16,748 nt of DNA, from positions 1 through 16,748 of the forward strand of contig JBIIJL010000047.1 of NCBI GenBank assembly GCA_044233795.1, written 5' to 3'. This document shows positions 14,301 to 16,748 of this stretch, piece after piece. Numbering within the stretch: the stretch's first letter is position 1; every line of letters starts with the position of its first letter. The translations under genes were made by a program, and so were the position numbers. Below the pieces are notes generated by a model. It saw nothing but the letters and a program-made list of their open reading frames with translations, had not been told where the DNA came from and ran no database searches. The DNA comes from JBIIJL01 sp044233795 (lineage in GTDB: Bacteria; Pseudomonadota; Gammaproteobacteria; Legionellales; Legionellaceae).

Positions 14301-14756
14301 GATGAGGGTGTTTTTTACGCTACTGTGAGCGGAATAGATGTTTTAAGACAACCTGATTGTCAATTAGATAGGGCTTTACAAAATTATAATCAGTTGCTTA
14401 CTCACTTGCAGACTGCGATGCCGCTCAAAGTGTTCAATGCAAAACAATGGGAACTTGTTTGTTTAAAGACAAATGAAATGTGTAAAGAGATTATCGCCAA
14501 AGTTTTCGCAGTATCCTTCATGGATACACCAATCAAAAAATTAGAATGTTTATTATTTTTGATTGAAAAGTATCTAAGTATTGAGAAAGTGGTTGTTAAA
14601 GACGGTGCGCTTAGTGTTTTTGCACAGGCGCTTATAGAATGCTTGCTTGATATACCTGATGACAAACGTCCACATCTTAAGGTGCGTATCGAGAATGTTT
14701 TTAAGGCGTTGGAGATTGAGCCATATATGTTGCAGTGGATTAGCTGTGCCTGTTAG
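11331..14756 (+). CDS. SidE-type phosphodiesterase-domain protein, Dot/Icm effector candidate
   Basis: 1141 residues; GGAG lies 4 bases before ATG 11331. Residues about 85-470 carry the marks of the SidE PDE domain. These are HGLMHVCRAAFYVPVLANLY (111-130), LLQIAVLFHDSARDNEED (148-165), DHDSALILYFYL (169-180), YQKIIHDADCLDIIRARD (233-250), EGKVFARGISTPSALR (369-384) and SRRKGVPT (405-412). In Legionella this HD-like fold hydrolyses ADP-ribosylated ubiquitin. It acts as a ligase step beside a mART domain (SidE, SdeA) or, alone, as a phosphoribosyl-ubiquitin removing enzyme (DupA, DupB). I see no N-terminal DUB domain and no clear R-S-ExE mART motif. Residues about 500-1141 are helical, unrecognised, and much longer than stand-alone DupA/B. 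The stop overlaps the permease stop by 4 bases. Secretion is inferred. Confidence 0.85.
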   Translation: MHKNKTIFFSPANSLELHTLPDQVESSAIKAPCDQVDAILPEGRWKDYFGRLLMQKGLSMEMLSDKSVNFSDSIDQHARWVFKHIYSYPYVDPVELAHFEERSGRIARIVHGLMHVCRAAFYVPVLANLYRKYEDADALRLTADEIKLLQIAVLFHDSARDNEEDDNTDHDSALILYFYLTKILNLSEQTAAVFAEAVMNKDPRKEAYFVIINLESATTFWQATAPRETKSIYQKIIHDADCLDIIRARDHFNAEYLAFYQDFVKRRRDSRALDEIAILITEVRSLIARQGDARFHVHFETKAKYEHENGYVLIASDIILRSYPVLYQLHAGACLLSRDALRELRLVDVKPFDPSLGLTTQNMQALIWEGKVFARGISTPSALRIKPLRQGGVETLAQVELRKISRRKGVPTQSSKSDRAEKDGNPYRSMSMLGFGATVFSNAGFLVTHPETKRIQGVSLVDCDSSFGKKLHLRSSAVLTEAEVIHSLAQLIIELKKGGSSIRYDGYAYRHAEILYHVNDYQAIYFTQDPSLGNTNVYGDTEITHPNAPILEAIYLQKEYQHTFGKTLPIFKYSGVHNQIALISELSDDEIIALWVEMCEQFLLMDFASIAFEPFEDLSLDAIKTLSMYDKHKSYIDYLGINSPADRSYERPLQIKLDEVLARTKQRAISCHREMVILAIQHSTSSLLSDDCFFSLLRDVELLGQAKCFFQKATAFVEEQSVALLFEQNLPNNALCNDNPFPTQMTFTEYFISELFEPCPKSPTSIEDRKYLYHLPILRAFVLARKGGFIHDLQVIKAKVHDFINTLLREAEWECTNLLSQDSEEGSKGLGCFELGIKAVRLEEWHHQLRCLINFIATFGFLADFKRILQDHIVHLILSVTTLVRRFPLPKIEIAHYLSFIDYLERNHLAAPALKRRVAVLIDKLVEFPPLCAEGAYVYLSWYLRLVRWVDVSTGMPKAIFKNLLRAHGADFCLPYERLCIEVSHTAILEDEGVFYATVSGIDVLRQPDCQLDRALQNYNQLLTHLQTAMPLKVFNAKQWELVCLKTNEMCKEIIAKVFAVSFMDTPIKKLECLLFLIEKYLSIEKVVVKDGALSVFAQALIECLLDIPDDKRPHLKVRIENVFKALEIEPYMLQWISCAC

Positions 14757-16147
14757 TGTCGCACTCGACTCAGCAAAATCAGGATAGCTGCTGGTGATAA
14801 CATCAAGAGGATGCCTATCGCAAAAATCTGTCTAAAATGAGATGCACCGCCAACATCCATACTTTGTTCGGGTGGGAAAAATCCCACCACCAAAGTAATT
14901 AGACAGCCTAGCATGCCCAAGCCACAAGTCAAGTAATAGCCGATTTGACCACCTGGGATAGCAAAAGGGCGTGGCAAGTGTCGATATTTTCTTTTTAATC
15001 GAATGGCGGCGATAAACATCATGATGTACATCATGATGTAGAGTTCTGTACTCAAAGCTGTGAATAGCCAATAAATCGCATTGACCGAAGGAAACAGTAA
15101 AAAGCCACTGCAGAGTAGGGTGACGAGCACTGCTTGTAGCACCAAAATTCGTGAGGCAACTCCGTGCTGATTCAAGCGATATAGTCCATGGGGCAAAATA
15201 CCGCTGTCGGCTGCTAGCAATAGACCTTTTGCAGGCGAGATGATCCAATTAACCATACTCCCGAGGCTACCTAACAGGAGTAAAAAAACCATGATAGGCA
15301 TCAGGGCCATGAGATGGTATGCCTCAAAAAAGTTGGTGAAAGCCTGCATTACCCCATTGACGAGGCTAATGTCTTGTTGAGGAAGCACAATGGCAATGGC
15401 AAGCGAGCCTAAGATCATCGTAGTTAAAATCAAAATGACTGAAAATAACATGGCTCGTGGAAAATTTCGTTGAGGATTTTGTACATTTCTAACGTGGACA
15501 GCCGCAAGCTCCATGCCAAGAAAAGAGGTCATAATGGCTGTGAGCGACACCCAAGATTGTGCACTTTCCCAGCGAGGAACCAAGCTTTTGAAACTCAAAT
15601 CAATGGCAATTGGGTTTCCTTTAATATACCAAAACAAGGCCAGAAAAATGATAAAAGCCATCGGAACAATCATTCCAATCATTGCGCAGAAACTCGCAAA
15701 GGCGGCAGAGGCTCTGATGCCTTTAAGGCCTAAAAAAGTGAGTGACCAAAAGGTGACGAGTATGATACCAATTAAATAGAATTTGTTTTGCGCAAGCTCA
15801 GGATCGATTAAATAGGCGAGCGTGCCTGCAATAAAGGAGAGAATAGTTGGGTACCAGACCATGGTATTGATCCATTGCAACCAAATGGTAAAAAAGGCAA
15901 AACGATTTCCAAAAGCATTGCGGACCCAGCTATAAATGCCTCCTTCTTCTTCAGACCAGGTTGATGAGAGCTCTGCAGACACCAAAGCGACAGGGATAAG
16001 AAAAACGACTGCAGAAAAAATAAAGAAAAAAATAAGTGATGAACCAAACAATGCAGTTGCAGGCAGGTTTCGGATGCTATCAATAGCCCCTGTGATTAGT
16101 AACACTAATGCAAGCACTGATATTTTTTCCGAAGACCATGCTTTCAT
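14753..16147 (-). CDS. APC-superfamily amino-acid permease
   Basis: 464 residues from ATG 16147 (TTG one codon upstream is less likely), with GAGG 9 bases before. About twelve hydrophobic spans. The first contains LALVLLITGAIDSIRNLPATALFG, the TM1 glycine/substrate loop of the APC family. EEEGGIYSWVRNAFG follows TM2, another hallmark of the family. The general look is that of the GadC/AdiC-like antiporter branch, so it moves amino acids across the inner membrane by exchange or proton symport. The substrate cannot be told. A TATAAT-like -10 at 16185-16180 could start transcription. It lies downstream of bolA on the same strand with an 81-base gap, and its stop overlaps that of the convergent SidE-PDE gene. 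Confidence 0.92.
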   Translation of the reverse strand: MKAWSSEKISVLALVLLITGAIDSIRNLPATALFGSSLIFFFIFSAVVFLIPVALVSAELSSTWSEEEGGIYSWVRNAFGNRFAFFTIWLQWINTMVWYPTILSFIAGTLAYLIDPELAQNKFYLIGIILVTFWSLTFLGLKGIRASAAFASFCAMIGMIVPMAFIIFLALFWYIKGNPIAIDLSFKSLVPRWESAQSWVSLTAIMTSFLGMELAAVHVRNVQNPQRNFPRAMLFSVILILTTMILGSLAIAIVLPQQDISLVNGVMQAFTNFFEAYHLMALMPIMVFLLLLGSLGSMVNWIISPAKGLLLAADSGILPHGLYRLNQHGVASRILVLQAVLVTLLCSGFLLFPSVNAIYWLFTALSTELYIMMYIMMFIAAIRLKRKYRHLPRPFAIPGGQIGYYLTCGLGMLGCLITLVVGFFPPEQSMDVGGASHFRQIFAIGILLMLSPAAILILLSRVRH

Positions 16148-16228
16148 CAACAGTGCCTCTTTCTGCCCAAAAGCTTATCATTATAAAGGAACGAGGGGTG
16201 TGATGGAACTATTAGCCTGCATTTGAGC

Positions 16229-16588
16229 TCAATCATGGGCGTCAGAGGTCTTTGTTGATGCTTTTAATGGGTCGTGGTGCATCCCATCACGACAAGGGGG
16301 CGAGGCTTGTGTTTGCCCTTGACGTTTTAACCATTCATCTTTGGTGTACAAATGTAGGCTCAGTGCATGTAAACCCGACGCAAATTCAGGTTTTAGTTTT
16401 TCAAGAACTTCTCGGTGTCTAGCAACTCTTGGTTTGCCTGCCAAGGTATTACTGACTGCTGTGATTTTAAAATGTGTTTCAGAGCCCTCTGGGACATTGT
16501 GCTTGTGAGATTCATTTTCTACGACTAAAGTCTCTGGATTTAATTGCGCGAGTAATGCATTATAAATACGAAGTTCACGTGAAATCAT
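16229..16588 (-). CDS. bolA: BolA family protein
   Basis: 119 residues from ATG 16588 (MISRELRIYNALLAQLNPE), with AAGG about 10 bases upstream. The longer frame adds 12 residues not typical of the family. SHKHNVPEGSETHFK (27-41), the RHREVLEKL segment (about 58-66), GLHALSLHLYTKDEW (72-86) and the ASPPCRDG tail (95-102) match BolA proper, E. coli length 105. The C-terminus is about 14 residues longer. BolA is a class II KH-fold protein that partners with monothiol glutaredoxins in Fe-S handling and affects cell shape and stress responses. A TATACT at 16621-16616 preceded by TGTG could be an extended -10. The first 53 bases of the coding frame are repeated in inverted orientation at the window end. 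Confidence 0.95.
   Translation of the reverse strand: MISRELRIYNALLAQLNPETLVVENESHKHNVPEGSETHFKITAVSNTLAGKPRVARHREVLEKLKPEFASGLHALSLHLYTKDEWLKRQGQTQASPPCRDGMHHDPLKASTKTSDAHD
16534..16587 (-). repeat. Left arm of 54-bp inverted repeat (start of bolA)
   Basis: Exact reverse complement of 16695-16748. It covers codons 1 (last two bases) to about 18 of bolA. The spacer between arms is 107 bases and holds the bolA leader. Confidence 0.9.
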
Positions 16589-16693
16589 GAGAAACTGCCT
16601 TAAAGAATTTGTGAAAGTATACACACTTTGATAAAAAAGATGTAGGATTTAATCTTCTGTCTGGCATGAACTATGCGCATTGTTAGGTATAGG

Positions 16694-16748
16694 TTGATTT
16701 CACGTGAACTTCGTATTTATAATGCATTACTCGCGCAATTAAATCCAG
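16694..16748 (+). pseudogene. Inverted partial copy of the bolA 5' end
   Basis: The plus strand reads TTG-ATT-TCA-CGT and continues ISRELRIYNALLAQLNP, identical to bolA residues 2-18 on the other strand. 16695-16748 is a base-perfect inverted copy of 16534-16587. The upstream sequence differs between copies, and the ATG is replaced by TTG. The copy runs off the window, so its real extent is unknown. It could be a second divergent bolA-like gene, a partial duplication or an assembly fold-back. Confidence 0.65.

Noticed and set aside
1..16748. CRISPR array, rRNA or complete tRNA gene
   Set aside because: No regularly spaced repeats, no rRNA-like stretch, and the only tRNA-like sequence is the 3' fragment at 2137-2160.

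Overview
The window looks like an accessory-rich stretch of a Legionella-like gammaproteobacterial genome. The main reason is the 1141-residue protein at 11331-14756. Its first ~500 residues read as a SidE-type phosphodiesterase (PDE) domain, a family known chiefly from Legionella Dot/Icm effectors. Supporting signs are AT-rich DNA with short intergenic gaps, other large orphan proteins of effector-like build, and a direct repeat resembling the PmrA box used at many Legionella/Coxiella effector genes. The genus is inferred; there is no rRNA or other marker here.

Layout. (1) 1-2160 reads like the distal end of an integrated island: a broken P-loop kinase/ATPase gene, a flavodoxin-family protein, two translationally coupled small membrane/secreted proteins, then a 24-bp tRNA 3'-end fragment (2137-2160) that looks like an attachment-site remnant. 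(2) 2205-2809 is an insertion-sequence graveyard: the last 31 codons of an ISL3-type transposase, an IS3-family element with intact orfA and truncated orfB, and a 33-codon tail of an unidentified gene. (3) 2859-3361 holds an HTH regulator with a palindromic operator candidate; 3362-3533 shows nothing I can support. (4) 3534-5543 is a monocistronic orphan gene (619 aa) on the minus strand with a good sigma-70 promoter and a strong intrinsic terminator. (5) 5640-9497 is a compact housekeeping run: fdxA, yoaA-type helicase, tsaB, a Trm112/YcaR-like small protein and kdsB, with overlapping or nearly touching ends. (6) 9498-11236 is an insertion next to kdsB: a 388-aa NlpC/P60-like protein on the opposite strand, bounded by an 18-bp perfect inverted repeat on one side and by a second, diverged copy of the last ~29 codons of kdsB on the other, followed by a cysteine-rich exported protein. 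(7) 11331-14756 is the SidE-PDE protein. (8) 14753-16588 is an APC-family amino-acid permease and bolA, both on the minus strand. (9) The window ends in a 54-bp exact inverted copy of the start of bolA.

How the parts fit. The housekeeping genes serve electron transfer, DNA repair, tRNA t6A synthesis, tRNA/protein methylation and LPS Kdo activation. The accessory genes sit around them as separate insertions. Three large proteins (619, 388 and 1141 aa) are candidates for secreted effectors. Only the 1141-aa protein has a recognised effector domain; only the 388-aa gene has a PmrA-like promoter signal.
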